Below are positions 28,010 to 37,208 of a stretch of 64,000 nucleotides of DNA, in pieces (position 1 is the stretch's first letter; every line of letters begins with the position of its first letter). Source of the stretch: Rhizobium lusitanum (GTDB lineage: Bacteria; Pseudomonadota; Alphaproteobacteria; Rhizobiales; Rhizobiaceae); NCBI RefSeq assembly GCF_014189535.1, contig NZ_CP050308.1, positions 62,001 to 126,000 on the forward strand. The letters are read 5' to 3'. A program made the position numbers and the translations under genes. The notes under the pieces were generated by a model. It was not told the DNA's origin. It saw only the letters and a list, made by a program, of their open reading frames with translations, and searched no databases.

Positions 28010-28372
28010 ATGGCTAGCAGGAAAGAAGCACTTGCACGTCGTGCCAACCGCGTGCGTCGTCAACTTAAGTCGGTGGCCAATGGCCGCCCGCGCCTGTCGG
28101 TTCATCGCTCGTCGAAGAACATCTACGTCCAGGTCATCGATGATGTGGCCGGCAAGACGCTTGCGTCTGCCTCCACCCTCGACAAGGATCTGCGCGGTTC
28201 TCTGAAGACCGGTGCCGACACCGCAGCCGCCGCCCTCGTTGGCAAGCTCGTAGCCGAGCGTGCTTCCAAGGCAGGCGTCAAGGAAGTCGTGTTCGATCGC
28301 GGCGCCTTTATCTACCACGGCCGTATCAAGGCCTTGGCTGAAGCAGCCCGCGAAGGCGGCCTGTCCTTCTGA
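28010..28372 (+). CDS. rplR: 50S ribosomal protein L18
   Basis: L18 binds 5S rRNA with L5. The 120-residue product shows the basic N terminus [20 protein letters not shown], the [11 protein letters not shown] strand and the ending [27 protein letters not shown] structured 129-nt gap separates it from rpsE. Confidence 0.97.
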   Translation: MASRKEALARRANRVRRQLKSVANGRPRLSVHRSSKNIYVQVIDDVAGKTLASASTLDKDLRGSLKTGADTAAAALVGKLVAERASKAGVKEVVFDRGAFIYHGRIKALAEAAREGGLSF

Positions 28373-28380
28373 TCAAGTTT

Positions 28381-28456
28381 CCGGTCGGCCGCTTTAAGCG
28401 TCGACCGGATATTCACCGGACCGCAAGTTTCCCCTTAGGGGGAGGGCATGCGGTCC
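28381..28456 (+). other. Structured leader between rplR and rpsE
   Basis: Two perfect inverted repeats lie in the 129-nt gap: 7 bp (28381-28387/28402-28408) and 8 bp (28418-28425/28449-28456), the latter around a further C4/G5 element. The second ends 45 nt before the rpsE ATG. No clear T-run follows. A regulatory or processing role is possible. Confidence 0.4.
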
Positions 28457-28501
28457 TTGTCGTTTGCCGATTGCACCCGGAAAAGAAAAAGGAAGAGGAC
28501 A

Positions 28502-29071
28502 ATGGCACAGGAAAAGAGGGGCTCGCGGGATGACCGTCAGAGCCGTGACGAGCGCGATAGCGAATTCGTCGACAAGCTGGTAGCGATCAATCGCGTCGCC
28601 AAGGTTGTAAAGGGTGGCCGCCGTTTCGGTTTCGCCGCTCTCGTCGTTGTTGGTGACCAGAAGGGCCGCGTAGGCTTCGGTCATGGCAAGGCACGCGAAG
28701 TGCCGGAAGCCATCCGTAAGGCCACCGAAAGCGCCAAGCGCGACCTGATCTTCGTACCGCTGCGTGACGGCCGTACGCTGCATCATGACGTCCATGGCCG
28801 TCATGGCGCCGGCAAGGTTCTGCTGCGCTCGGCCAAGGTCGGTACCGGTATCATCGCCGGCGGCCCGATGCGCGCTGTTTTCGAAACGCTCGGCGTTCAT
28901 GACGTCGTTGCGAAGTCGACCGGTTCGTCGAACCCTTACAACATGGTTCGCGCCACGTTCGACGCCCTGAAGCACCAGGTTCACCCGAAGGACATCGCAG
29001 CTCAGCGCGGCATCAAGTATGCCACTCTGCAGTCTCGTCGTTCCGCTTCGGGCAATGCCTCCGAAGAATAA
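28502..29071 (+). CDS. rpsE: 30S ribosomal protein S5
   Basis: S5 lies at the mRNA entry site and affects decoding fidelity. The 189-residue product has the N-terminal RNA-binding motif ([38 protein letters not shown]) and a C-terminal domain with [15 protein letters not shown] and [21 protein letters not shown] motifs. The ATG at 28502 follows AAAAGGAAGAGGAC; upstream in-frame codons form part of the structured leader and are not chosen. Confidence 0.96.
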   Translation: MAQEKRGSRDDRQSRDERDSEFVDKLVAINRVAKVVKGGRRFGFAALVVVGDQKGRVGFGHGKAREVPEAIRKATESAKRDLIFVPLRDGRTLHHDVHGRHGAGKVLLRSAKVGTGIIAGGPMRAVFETLGVHDVVAKSTGSSNPYNMVRATFDALKHQVHPKDIAAQRGIKYATLQSRRSASGNASEE

Positions 29072-29084
29072 GGGAGTTTGACCT

Positions 29085-29297
29085 ATGGCCAAGACGACCA
29101 AGAAGGCTAACGCCAATGCGACCGTTACGGTCGAGCAGATTGGCAGCCCCATCCGCCGTCCGGATGTTCAGCAGAAGACGCTGATCGGTCTCGGACTGAA
29201 CAAGATGCACCGTCGCCGCACGCTGGAAGATACTCCAGCTGTCCGTGGCATGATCCGTGCAGTCCAGCATCTCGTTCGCGTTGTCGAAGAGAAGTGA
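29085..29297 (+). CDS. rpmD: 50S ribosomal protein L30
   Basis: L30 is a small 23S-binding protein. The 70-residue product has the family core [20 protein letters not shown] followed by [17 protein letters not shown] and a helix ending RVVEEK. It is flanked at 13 and 16 nt by rpsE and rplO. Confidence 0.97.
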   Translation: MAKTTKKANANATVTVEQIGSPIRRPDVQQKTLIGLGLNKMHRRRTLEDTPAVRGMIRAVQHLVRVVEEK

Positions 29298-29313
29298 GCC
29301 GGAGGTATTCGCT

Positions 29314-29793
29314 ATGAAATTGAATGAGATCAAGGATAACGAAGGCTCGACCCATAGCCGCAAGCGCCTCGGCCGCGGCATCGGCTCCGGCACCGGTAAG
29401 ACCGGTGGCCGTGGTGTGAAGGGTCAGAAGTCCCGTTCGGGCGTTGCTATCAACGGCTTCGAAGGCGGTCAGATGCCCATCTACCGTCGCCTGCCGAAGC
29501 GCGGTTTCAACAACATCTTCGCTTCCGATTATGTTGTCGTGTCGCTGGAGCGCATCCAGACCGCGGTTGACGCTGGCAAGCTCGACGCTACGAAGACCAT
29601 CGATGCTGCCGTTCTCAAGGCTGCCGGTGTGATTCGCCGCGTCAAGGACGGCGTTCGGGTTCTCTCGGACGGTGAACTGAAGGCGAAGCTTTCGCTGGAA
29701 GTTGCCGGCGCCTCCAAGTCGGCGGTCGAAAAGATCGAAAAGGCTGGCGGTTCCATCAAGCTGCTCGCAGCAGCAGCTGCTGTCGCAGAATAA
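29314..29793 (+). CDS. rplO: 50S ribosomal protein L15
   Basis: L15 is a late assembly protein of the 50S subunit. The 159-residue product has the Gly/Arg-rich N terminus ([20 protein letters not shown]) and the conserved [21 protein letters not shown] 29314 follows CCGGAGGT. A terminator-like hairpin and a 225-nt gap follow, before secY. Confidence 0.97.
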   Translation: MKLNEIKDNEGSTHSRKRLGRGIGSGTGKTGGRGVKGQKSRSGVAINGFEGGQMPIYRRLPKRGFNNIFASDYVVVSLERIQTAVDAGKLDATKTIDAAVLKAAGVIRRVKDGVRVLSDGELKAKLSLEVAGASKSAVEKIEKAGGSIKLLAAAAAVAE

Positions 29794-29806
29794 TCTTATC
29801 AATAAG

Positions 29807-29837
29807 TCGCCCGGGGTGCTTCACACCGGGCGATTTT
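29807..29837 (+). terminator. Terminator between rplO and secY
   Basis: An 8-bp GC stem (29807-29814/29826-29833) is followed by four T (29834-29837), 14 nt after the rplO stop. It implies that secY-adk has its own promoter or relies on readthrough. Confidence 0.7.
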
Positions 29838-29960
29838 GCTCCCATATGAGAGCCTCACGAACCTGAATGATGCAACTGTGTCTTTCTGGTGAATAACGGG
29901 AACCCAGGGTGAGGCATTCGATTGCAGTGCAATCCGTCCGAAGCCCGGCTTTTGAACAAT

Positions 29961-29990
29961 TTGACAACTGATTCCGGACCCGGCCGATTT
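29961..29990 (+). promoter_or_regulatory. Possible secY promoter
   Basis: A consensus TTGACA at 29961-29966 lies in the 181 nt between the terminator and secY. At 17-18 bp the -10 region is a poor CGATTT. Only the -35 and the context support it. Confidence 0.3.
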
Positions 29991-30018
29991 TGCCGGAATT
30001 GGTAGTGCGGAGATTTGC

Positions 30019-31359
30019 ATGGCTTCTGCAGCGGAACAATTGGCGTCCAATCTCAATTTCTCGACCTTTGCCAAAGCCGAGGATCTCAAGAAGCGCTTGT
30101 GGTTCACGCTCGGTGCTCTCCTCGTTTATCGACTGGGGACACATATCCCGCTTCCGGGCCTCAACCCGGCGGCTTACGCCCAGGCTTTCTCGAATCAGTC
30201 TGGCGGCATTCTCGGCCTCTTCAACATGTTTTCCGGCGGCGCCGTCCAGCGTATGGCGATTTTCGCGCTCGGTATCATGCCCTACATCTCCGCTTCGATC
30301 ATCGTGCAGCTCATGACCTCGGTCGTGCCGGCGCTCGAAAATCTGAAGAAGGAAGGCGAGCAGGGCCGCAAGATCATCAACCAGTACACCCGCTACGGCA
30401 CCGTGTTGCTCGGCGCATTGCAGGCCTATGGCATTGCGATCGGCCTCGAGCATGGCAATGGCGTTGTTCTTGATCCGGGCTGGTTCTTCCGTATTTCCAC
30501 CGTCATCACGCTGCTCGGCGGCACGATGTTCCTGATGTGGCTTGGCGAGCAGGTTACCTCGCGTGGTATCGGCAACGGTATTTCGCTGATCATCTTTGCA
30601 GGCATTGCAGCCGGTCTGCCGACGGCACTTGCCGGCACGCTCGAACTCGGCCGTACCGGCGCTCTGTCGACGGGCCTCATTCTCCTCGTGCTTATCGTGG
30701 CTGTTCTGGTCATCGCGCTGATCGTCTTCGTTGAGCGCGCCCAGCGCCGCCTGTTGATCCAGTATCCGAAGCGCCAGGTCGGTACCCGCATGTTCCAGGG
30801 TGACACCTCGCATCTGCCGCTGAAGCTCAACACCTCGGGCGTTATCCCAGCGATCTTCGCATCGTCGCTGCTGCTCCTGCCTGCGACCATCGCCGGTCTT
30901 GGCACCAACACGGCACTGCCGGCCTGGGTCACCTCGATCGTTGCGGCTCTTGGTCACGGCCAGCCGCTCTACATGGTACTCTACGCCGCCCTGATCGCCT
31001 TCTTCGCCTTCTTCTATACCGCCCTGGTCTTCAATCCGAAGGACACGGCCGACAATCTGAAGAAGCATGGTGGCTTCATCCCGGGCATCCGTCCGGGCGA
31101 TCGCACCGCCGAATATATCGACTATGTGCTCACCCGCATCACGGTTATCGGCGCTCTCTATCTCGTCTTCGTCTGCATTCTGCCCGAAATTCTTGTGTCC
31201 CAGACCGGTATTCCGTTGGCTCTGGGTGGCACTTCGCTTCTGATCGTGGTTAGCGTAACGCTGGATACGGTGGCACAGATTCAGGGTCACCTGATCGCAC
31301 AGCAATACGAAGGCCTGATCAAGAAATCGAAGTTGCGTGGAGGAAAGAGGGGGCGATGA
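30019..31359 (+). CDS. secY: Protein translocase subunit SecY
   Basis: SecY is the central channel of the Sec translocon. The 446-residue product has ten hydrophobic helices. The first begins around residue 23 ([21 protein letters not shown]). Conserved motifs such as [29 protein letters not shown] and the cytoplasmic loop [21 protein letters not shown] are present. It works with SecE (2544). Its stop overlaps the adk start by 4 nt (ATGA). Confidence 0.98.
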   Translation: MASAAEQLASNLNFSTFAKAEDLKKRLWFTLGALLVYRLGTHIPLPGLNPAAYAQAFSNQSGGILGLFNMFSGGAVQRMAIFALGIMPYISASIIVQLMTSVVPALENLKKEGEQGRKIINQYTRYGTVLLGALQAYGIAIGLEHGNGVVLDPGWFFRISTVITLLGGTMFLMWLGEQVTSRGIGNGISLIIFAGIAAGLPTALAGTLELGRTGALSTGLILLVLIVAVLVIALIVFVERAQRRLLIQYPKRQVGTRMFQGDTSHLPLKLNTSGVIPAIFASSLLLLPATIAGLGTNTALPAWVTSIVAALGHGQPLYMVLYAALIAFFAFFYTALVFNPKDTADNLKKHGGFIPGIRPGDRTAEYIDYVLTRITVIGALYLVFVCILPEILVSQTGIPLALGGTSLLIVVSVTLDTVAQIQGHLIAQQYEGLIKKSKLRGGKRGR

Positions 31360-32006
31360 GATTGATACTTTTAGGGCCGCCGGGTGCAGGTAAGGGAACC
31401 CAGGCCCAGCGTATCGTGGAAAAGCATGGCATTCCGCAGCTTTCCACGGGGGATATGCTGAGGGCTGCCGTGGCGGCCGGGACTGAAGTAGGTAAGCGCG
31501 CCAAGGCCGTCATGGACGCCGGCAAGCTTGTTTCAGACGAGATCGTCAATGCCATCGTGTCCGAGCGAATCGATCAACCGGATTGCGTCAAGGGGTTCAT
31601 CCTCGATGGTTTTCCGCGCACGCTCGTTCAGGCTGATGCGACGGAAGCGATGTTGAAGGCGAAGGGTCTTGGGCTCTCCGCCGTGATCGAGATCAAGGTC
31701 GATGACGCCGTGCTCGCCGATCGTATTTCGGGCCGTTATACCTGCGCCAACTGCGGCGCTGGCTATCACGACGAAAACCTGAGGCCGAAGGTGGAGGGTG
31801 TGTGTGACCGTTGCGGTTCCACCCATTTCAAACGTCGGGCCGACGACAACAGAGAAACGGTCGTCGAGCGCCTGCAGGTCTACTACAAGGAAACCTCGCC
31901 GCTCATCGGCTACTATTATGCCAAGGGCAAGCTTCAGTCGGTCGATGGCATGTCGGATATCGAACATGTGACGGCCGATATCGAGGCAATCCTCTCTAAG
32001 CTTTAG
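31356..32006 (+). CDS. adk: Adenylate kinase, zinc-binding long form
   Basis: Adk interconverts ATP + AMP and 2 ADP. The 216-residue product has the P-loop [10 protein letters not shown] (7-16), the AMP-binding [10 protein letters not shown] and FPRTLVQA motifs, and an extended LID. The LID carries four Cys at 130, 133, 150 and 153 (C-x2-C-x16-C-x2-C), the zinc-coordinating variant rather than the His/Ser/Asp/Thr network of E. coli. Coupled to secY by an ATGA overlap. Confidence 0.97.
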   Translation: MRLILLGPPGAGKGTQAQRIVEKHGIPQLSTGDMLRAAVAAGTEVGKRAKAVMDAGKLVSDEIVNAIVSERIDQPDCVKGFILDGFPRTLVQADATEAMLKAKGLGLSAVIEIKVDDAVLADRISGRYTCANCGAGYHDENLRPKVEGVCDRCGSTHFKRRADDNRETVVERLQVYYKETSPLIGYYYAKGKLQSVDGMSDIEHVTADIEAILSKL

Positions 32007-32035
32007 ACAGCTTAAAATAAACTTGCCGGGAGCGG

Positions 32036-32064
32036 TTGCTTTTTTGCACTGATTCCGTTAAACA
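32036..32064 (+). promoter_or_regulatory. Candidate promoter of the alpha operon
   Basis: TTGCTT (32036-32041) and TAAACA (32059-32064) are spaced 17 bp, 161 nt before rpsM in the 218-nt gap after adk. Moderate consensus match. Confidence 0.4.
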
Positions 32065-32186
32065 CCGCGCCAACTCGCGACATACCAAGCGATCGGCGCG
32101 GATTTCCATCGGGAAGTCCGGGTACGGTCGTTTTGACGTGTTGCGGACGTAATCGAACAAGCAGCTCCCGGGCTGCATAACAAAAG

Positions 32187-32206
32187 CCCTTTGCTTCGGC
32201 AAAAGG
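32187..32206 (+). other. UUCG-capped hairpin before rpsM
   Basis: The arms 32187-32194 and 32199-32206 pair with a single mismatch around a TTCG loop, a very stable tetraloop. It ends 6 nt before the AAGGAG ribosome-binding site of rpsM. Its place resembles that of alpha-operon translational control in other bacteria, though the regulator S4 (rpsD) is not encoded in this operon here. Confidence 0.45.
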
Positions 32207-32224
32207 AATGCAAGGAGAACAGGC

Positions 32225-32593
32225 GTGGCTCGTATCGCTGGCGTCAACATCCCGACCGCAAAGCGCGTAGTTATTGCGCTTCGCTACATTCACGGGATCG
32301 GACCGAAGTTTGCACAGGAAATCTGCGAGAAGGTCGGTATTCCGGCTGAGCGTCGCGTCAACCAGTTGACGGACGCTGAAGTTCTGCAGATCCGCGAAAC
32401 CATCGATCGCGATTATCAGGTCGAAGGCGACCTTCGTCGTGATACTTCGATGAACATCAAGCGTCTGATGGACCTTGGCAGCTACCGTGGCCTGCGCCAT
32501 CGTCGCAGCCTTCCGGTTCGCGGCCAGCGCACCCATACCAATGCCCGCACCCGCAAGGGTCCGGCAAAGGCTATTGCTGGTAAGAAGAAGTAA
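32225..32593 (+). CDS. rpsM: 30S ribosomal protein S13
   Basis: S13 contacts P-site tRNA and the 50S bridge B1. The 122-residue product starts at GTG 32225 behind CAAGGAGAACAGGC, giving [19 protein letters not shown]. The basic end includes [14 protein letters not shown]. First gene of the alpha group. Confidence 0.97.
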   Translation: MARIAGVNIPTAKRVVIALRYIHGIGPKFAQEICEKVGIPAERRVNQLTDAEVLQIRETIDRDYQVEGDLRRDTSMNIKRLMDLGSYRGLRHRRSLPVRGQRTHTNARTRKGPAKAIAGKKK

Positions 32594-32614
32594 TCTCCGG
32601 GAAACCGGATGTGG

Positions 32615-32643
32615 GAGGCTGGCGGTCTGCGCCGGCCTCTTTT
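32615..32643 (+). terminator. Terminator/attenuator between rpsM and rpsK
   Basis: A 10-bp stem with one G-T pair (32615-32624/32630-32639) and a 5-nt loop runs into four T (32640-32643). It lies inside an operon, so partial termination is likely. Confidence 0.5.
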
Positions 32644-32726
32644 GAGTTTGGAATGGCGCTAGTTCGGCGCCGCTCCGGTGGAGCCGCTGGTATTACGGCG
32701 GTGCAGAGATCCAAGAAAGGACTACC

Positions 32727-33116
32727 ATGGCCAAGGAAGCCGTACGCGTTCGCCGTCGCGAGCGTAAAAATATTTCGTCGGGCGTTGCGCACGTCAATTC
32801 GACCTTCAACAACACGATGATCACCATCACCGACGCACAGGGCAACACGATTGCCTGGTCGTCCGCTGGTGCCAAGGGCTTTAAGGGTTCGCGCAAGTCG
32901 ACCCCGTTCGCTGCCCAGATCGCTGCTGAAGACTGCGCCAAGAAGGCCCAGGAACATGGCATGAAGTCGCTGGAAGTTGAAGTTTGCGGTCCGGGTTCCG
33001 GTCGTGAATCCGCTCTGCGCGCGCTCCAGGCTGCTGGTTTCATGATTACGTCCATCCGCGACGTAACGCCGATCCCGCACAATGGTTGCCGCCCGCGCAA
33101 GAAGCGCCGCGTCTGA
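32727..33116 (+). CDS. rpsK: 30S ribosomal protein S11
   Basis: S11 lines the mRNA path at the E site with S7. The 129-residue product shows [20 protein letters not shown] near the start and the conserved [19 protein letters not shown] end. Intercistronic gaps of 133 and 103 nt on each side both hold hairpins. Confidence 0.98.
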   Translation: MAKEAVRVRRRERKNISSGVAHVNSTFNNTMITITDAQGNTIAWSSAGAKGFKGSRKSTPFAAQIAAEDCAKKAQEHGMKSLEVEVCGPGSGRESALRALQAAGFMITSIRDVTPIPHNGCRPRKKRRV

Positions 33117-33132
33117 TCATCGCCACTCACGA

Positions 33133-33169
33133 CACCGGCCGGCGCACAAGTGTCCGGCTCGGTGCTTTT
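33133..33169 (+). terminator. Attenuator-like hairpin between rpsK and rpoA
   Basis: Two stacked stems (33133-33137/33160-33164 and 33139-33142/33154-33157), separated by a small internal loop, precede CTTTTC. A weak terminator or an mRNA-processing structure in front of rpoA. Confidence 0.4.
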
Positions 33170-33219
33170 CAAGCTCGGTTGTCACGATTGGATGGTGACA
33201 ACGAACGGAAGGCAAGAAT

Positions 33220-34230
33220 ATGATTCAGAAAAACTGGCAGGAACTGATCAAGCCGAACAAGGTCGAGTTCACCTCGAGCGGCCGTACCAAGGCAACGCTT
33301 GTGGCCGAACCGCTGGAGCGTGGCTTCGGCCTCACCCTCGGCAACGCGCTGCGTCGCGTTCTGCTGTCTTCTCTGCGCGGCGCCGCTGTGACGGCCGTGC
33401 AGATCGACGGCGTACTGCATGAGTTCTCCTCTATCCCGGGCGTCCGGGAAGATGTGACGGACATCGTGCTGAACATCAAGGAAATCGCCATCAAGATGGA
33501 TGGCGATGATGCCAAGCGCATGGTTGTCCGTAAGCAGGGCCCGGGCGTCGTAACGGCTGGCGATATTCAGACGGTCGGCGATATCGAAATCCTCAACCCC
33601 GAGCATGTCATCTGCACGCTCGACGAGGGTGCCGAAATCCGCATGGAATTCACCGTCAATAACGGCAAGGGCTATGTCCCGGCCGATCGTAATCGTGCGG
33701 AAGATGCTCCGATCGGTCTTATCCCGGTCGACAGCCTTTATTCGCCGGTCAAGAAGGTGTCCTACAAGGTAGAAAATACCCGCGAAGGACAGGTTCTCGA
33801 CTACGACAAGCTGAGCATGTCGATCGAAACCGATGGTTCGATCACCGGTGAAGATGCTGTCGCTTTCGCGGCTCGCATCCTCCAGGATCAGCTTGGCGTG
33901 TTCGTCAACTTCGACGAGCCGCAGAAGGAAGCCGAAGAAGAAGCAGTTACAGAACTTGCTTTCAACCCGGCGCTCCTAAAGAAGGTGGACGAACTGGAAC
34001 TGTCTGTTCGCTCGGCAAATTGCCTGAAGAACGACAACATCGTCTATATCGGCGACCTCATTCAGAAGACCGAAGCAGAGATGCTCCGCACGCCGAATTT
34101 TGGTCGCAAGTCGCTGAACGAAATCAAGGAAGTTCTCGCTTCCATGGGTCTGCACCTCGGCATGGAAGTGCCGGCATGGCCGCCTGAGAACATCGAAGAT
34201 CTCGCCAAGCGCTACGAAGACCAATACTAA
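33220..34230 (+). CDS. rpoA: DNA-directed RNA polymerase subunit alpha
   Basis: The alpha subunit dimer is the scaffold of RNA polymerase and its C-terminal domain contacts UP elements and activators. The 336-residue product has the N-terminal domain ([20 protein letters not shown] at about 30-49), a linker rich in Glu ([10 protein letters not shown]) and the alpha-CTD with [19 protein letters not shown] DNA-contact residues (about 290-310). The ATG follows AACGGAAGGC. 48 nt to rplQ. Confidence 0.98.
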   Translation: MIQKNWQELIKPNKVEFTSSGRTKATLVAEPLERGFGLTLGNALRRVLLSSLRGAAVTAVQIDGVLHEFSSIPGVREDVTDIVLNIKEIAIKMDGDDAKRMVVRKQGPGVVTAGDIQTVGDIEILNPEHVICTLDEGAEIRMEFTVNNGKGYVPADRNRAEDAPIGLIPVDSLYSPVKKVSYKVENTREGQVLDYDKLSMSIETDGSITGEDAVAFAARILQDQLGVFVNFDEPQKEAEEEAVTELAFNPALLKKVDELELSVRSANCLKNDNIVYIGDLIQKTEAEMLRTPNFGRKSLNEIKEVLASMGLHLGMEVPAWPPENIEDLAKRYEDQY

Positions 34231-34278
34231 CCAATCAAACTGCAGGTGGATCTAGCCTGCAAGTGAAGGAGAATAGCA

Positions 34279-34701
34279 ATGCGCCACGGTAAAGCCGGCC
34301 GCAAGCTGAATAGAACCGCTAGCCACCGTAAGGCGATGTTCGCCAACATGGCGGCTTCGCTTATCACGCATGAGCAGATCGTTACCACCCTGCCGAAGGC
34401 GAAAGAAATTCGTCCGATCGTCGAAAAGCTTGTCACCCTCGGCAAGCGCGGCGACCTGCACGCTCGTCGTCAGGCCATCTCGCAGATCCGCGACGCTGTT
34501 GTCGTTGCCAAGCTGTTTGATGCGATTGCAACGCGTTACGCCACCCGCAACGGCGGCTACCTGCGCATCATGAAGGCCGGCTTCCGTCAGGGCGACAATG
34601 CCGCTCTCGCAGTCGTCGAATTCGTTGATCGCGACACCTCTGCCAAGGGCGCAGCCGACAAGGCCCGCGTTGCTGCCGAGGAAGAAGCCGCAGCCGCTTA
34701 A
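34279..34701 (+). CDS. rplQ: 50S ribosomal protein L17
   Basis: L17 sits near the tunnel exit. The 140-residue product starts [20 protein letters not shown] and has the conserved [19 protein letters not shown]. The Ala/Glu-rich tail ([15 protein letters not shown]) is a variable lineage feature. Last gene of the alpha group, followed by a strong terminator. Confidence 0.97.
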   Translation: MRHGKAGRKLNRTASHRKAMFANMAASLITHEQIVTTLPKAKEIRPIVEKLVTLGKRGDLHARRQAISQIRDAVVVAKLFDAIATRYATRNGGYLRIMKAGFRQGDNAALAVVEFVDRDTSAKGAADKARVAAEEEAAAA

Positions 34702-34722
34702 GGCTCGCTTCGGATAAAAATC

Positions 34723-34755
34723 AAAAGGCCGGATGAGCGATCATCCGGCCTTTTT
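34723..34755 (+). terminator. Rho-independent terminator of the alpha operon
   Basis: A 14-bp perfect stem (34723-34736/34741-34754) with a GCGA loop and a five-T run. The same GCGA loop caps the rpoBC terminator at 14767. Confidence 0.93.
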
Positions 34756-34813
34756 CTGTTTAGCCTGAACTGGTTGGACGCGTAATCCAAACCAATGAGG
34801 TCGCGAGCAAGGC

Positions 34814-35371
34814 CTATAATAGAAGAGCGAGATCCTCGGTGAGGGAGCTTATGACAGACACATTTGCCTGTTGTCGGCGGGAAGGCTCGGTTTGGTGAAG
34901 GTAGACCGCAAAAGTGTCCCACGGCGGCGTGATGGAAAGTTGCGCCAGGATGCGACCGGCCTCACCTCTATGGTATCCGCCATGGACGACAACGTGGGTC
35001 AGCATTTCCTCGCGCGACATGTAGCCTCTGTCTCCATCGGTAAACACGAATGGCAGAGATTCCGACAACCGCTCGGCCGTCATCGTTTCCAGATAGTCAA
35101 GATACCATTCGTCGGATGCAATAACGGCCGCGCGAAGGTCTTTCAGGGCAGGGGAACCCGGCGTATTGTCTGCGGAAAAACCATGCTTTTGCCTGACAAG
35201 GTGCGCCGCGAATATTCGGTCGACGATATAGGAGTGGTTGATCAACCGCGTTGCGGCATGTCGTTCTTCGCCATGCAATTCGGGATCCAGGTCCGCGATG
35301 CTTTGCAGTAGCTCGCTATTGGCCCAAGCCTGGTATTTGAAAAGGGTGCGGAGCAGTGGCAATGCGCTCAT
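34814..35371 (-). CDS. DinB-family putative metal-dependent protein
   Basis: A 185-residue four-helix-bundle protein of the DinB/YfiT superfamily. The start MSALPLLRTLFKYQAWANSE is typical. The expected three metal-binding histidines appear at His46 (LINHSYIVDRI), His130 and His134 (HVVVHGGYHRGEAGRIL). Family members include thiol-dependent transferases, but the substrate cannot be read here. The start at 35371 is chosen for the family pattern; the open frame extends much further upstream without support. It is divergent from the TetR gene, 69 nt apart, sharing a control region. Confidence 0.85.
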   Translation of the reverse strand: MSALPLLRTLFKYQAWANSELLQSIADLDPELHGEERHAATRLINHSYIVDRIFAAHLVRQKHGFSADNTPGSPALKDLRAAVIASDEWYLDYLETMTAERLSESLPFVFTDGDRGYMSREEMLTHVVVHGGYHRGEAGRILAQLSITPPWDTFAVYLHQTEPSRRQQANVSVISSLTEDLALLL

Positions 35372-35400
35372 AATTTGGGTGCCTTTATCGTTTCGGAAAA

Positions 35401-35419
35401 TGTGAGTAAGGTGTTCACA
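35401..35419. promoter_or_regulatory. Inverted repeat operator candidate between DinB and TetR genes
   Basis: TGTGA (35401-35405) and TCACA (35415-35419) form an inverted repeat with 9-nt spacing inside the 69-nt divergent gap. TetR proteins often bind such a site to control both genes. The half-site match to CRP is incidental because the spacing is 9, not 6. Confidence 0.45.
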
Positions 35420-35440
35420 TATTCCCGGGACAAGGCACGC

Positions 35441-36070
35441 ATGTCTACTCGCATTAAAAAGCCGCGATCTCCGATGCGAAAACAGCCGAGCCAGGCCCGT
35501 TCTCGCGCGACCGTCGATGCCATCATTCAGGCAGGTGCTCGCATTTTGGCCGATCGAGGATGGGCCGGGTTCACGACCAACGGGGTCGCCGATGTTGCCG
35601 GCGTCAGCATCGGTTCGCTGTATCAGTATTTTCCGGACAAGCTTTCTCTGGTCGAAGCGATCCGCCGTCATCACTTCGATGAAGTCTTGGCGGTGATGCG
35701 TGGGACGAGGAAAGGCGAGCGATCGCTGTCGCAGCAGGTTGAAGCTCTCGTGCAAGGCATGATCGAAGCGCATAGCGTCAATGCGGACCTGCACAGAGTG
35801 CTTCTGGACGAAGTGCCCGGCCACGATGGTTCTTCCAGGCGAGCTCATGACGCTTTTCTGGCGGAATATCAGGACCACTATAAGGCGTTTGTCGCTTCCT
35901 ATGGCAACAGCGATGGCAGTTCGAACGCCGAAATTGTTGCTCAATTGCTATCCGGTGCGGTCGAAGGTGTGATCCATAGTGCAGCTCGAAAGGGAATACT
36001 CAGCTCGCCGGAGCTGAAACAGGAGCTCATCTTGATGATCTGCGCATACTTGCGTCGCCCAGATTTTTGA
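35441..36070 (+). CDS. TetR-family transcriptional regulator
   Basis: A 209-residue repressor-type protein. The N-terminal helix-turn-helix is clear: RATVDAIIQAGARILADRGW, then FTTNGVADVAGVSIGSLYQYFPDKLSLVEAI (roughly residues 24-75). The C-terminal ligand-binding region is variable and gives no substrate clue. ATG 35441 is chosen; an upstream TTG at 35375 is unlikely. Its divergent DinB neighbour is the probable target, with the inverted repeat at 35401 as operator. Confidence 0.85.
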   Translation: MSTRIKKPRSPMRKQPSQARSRATVDAIIQAGARILADRGWAGFTTNGVADVAGVSIGSLYQYFPDKLSLVEAIRRHHFDEVLAVMRGTRKGERSLSQQVEALVQGMIEAHSVNADLHRVLLDEVPGHDGSSRRAHDAFLAEYQDHYKAFVASYGNSDGSSNAEIVAQLLSGAVEGVIHSAARKGILSSPELKQELILMICAYLRRPDF

Positions 36071-36132
36071 AGGCGTTGCCAACGTGTAACGCGATCACAC
36101 GCCAGCGCGGATATCCATCGATGAGGCTCCAC

Positions 36133-37002
36133 CTAGGCCGGAATATGTACATGTTTCTTGATGTGTTTCAGATTGGCGACGATGGTGAAGATCATGATGA
36201 CGAGAAGCGACCAGGAGCTCCATTTTCCGATGTGGACCGCGGACCAGGCGCCGATCTGATTTGGATATCTCCAGATGCCGAAAAAGGTGCTGATGTTCTC
36301 TGCGAGCCAGATGAAGAAGCCGATCAGGATGAAGGACAGCAGCAGTGGCATGCGGCGATCGCGGTCGTAGGGGCGGAAGACGACTGTCGAGCGCGCATAG
36401 AGCCCCAGCGTGCAGGCCACAATATACCAGCGATAATCGCCGATATAATGATGCGTGAAGAAATTGGCGTAGATCGCGACCGCCATCAGGCCCGCCATCC
36501 AATAGGGGGGATGATGCTTGATGCGCAGGTCGAAGAGGCGCCACGCCTGGATGATGTAGCTGCCGATGGCGGCATACATGAAGCCGGAAAATAGCGGGAC
36601 GCCGAAGAGCTTGGTGTAGGCGAAATCCGGATAGGCCCAGGATTGTATGCTGCCCGACGTTTTGAAAACTTCGAGTGCAAAGCCAACGACGTGGAAGAGG
36701 CAGACTGCCTTCAACTCGTCGACGGTTTCCAGCTTCGCCCAGACCATCCCGATTTGAACGGCGAGCGCAATGATCAGCAGGACGTCATAGCGCGGGATGC
36801 CTAGGATCCCCGCGTGCGGAACCGTGAAAATTGCCAGGAAAAACAGCCCTACGAAAAGACAGGCGCGTGCCTCCTTGATGCCGAAGAATAGGAATTCGAC
36901 GGCAAACCGGCGGACACCCTTCAGATCGGAACAGGCAGGCGCGCGGGTGAGATAGTTATCGAGAGACGGCAGAAGCTTTTCCAGTGCAGCAGCTTTGGAC
37001 AT
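36133..37002 (-). CDS. DUF817-family integral membrane protein
   Basis: A 289-residue protein with about eight hydrophobic helices after a soluble N terminus of about 40 residues. Sequence such as FAVEFLFFGIKEARACLFVGL and the Trp/Tyr-rich loops (TSGSIQSWAYPDFAYTKLFG, FSGFMYAAIGSYI, NFFTHHYIGDYRWYI) match the DUF817 family, whose function is unknown. Start at 37002 (MSKAAALEKLLPS); the frame runs on upstream without a ribosome-binding site. Convergent with TetR across a 62-nt gap. Confidence 0.75.
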   Translation of the reverse strand: MSKAAALEKLLPSLDNYLTRAPACSDLKGVRRFAVEFLFFGIKEARACLFVGLFFLAIFTVPHAGILGIPRYDVLLIIALAVQIGMVWAKLETVDELKAVCLFHVVGFALEVFKTSGSIQSWAYPDFAYTKLFGVPLFSGFMYAAIGSYIIQAWRLFDLRIKHHPPYWMAGLMAVAIYANFFTHHYIGDYRWYIVACTLGLYARSTVVFRPYDRDRRMPLLLSFILIGFFIWLAENISTFFGIWRYPNQIGAWSAVHIGKWSSWSLLVIMIFTIVANLKHIKKHVHIPA

Positions 37003-37208
37003 TTCAATGTTTCTCACGCTTGGCGCTGATGACGTCTCGGATGCCAATGCTGATGACAGGAAGAGCGTGGCGAAATTACAGCTCAACATTGTGTCGGTAC
37101 CCGTGAATTTTCCGTATCCAGAGCCGCTCGGCATGCTCTTGCTTTTCATCGGGATGGCGGGCTACCTGCGTCAAAGGTTGATGCCTGCTTTGCCTGTGAG
37201 GGACGACG

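Noticed and set aside
35401..35419. CRP site between the DinB and TetR genes
   Set aside because: The half sites match but the centre is 9 nt instead of 6.
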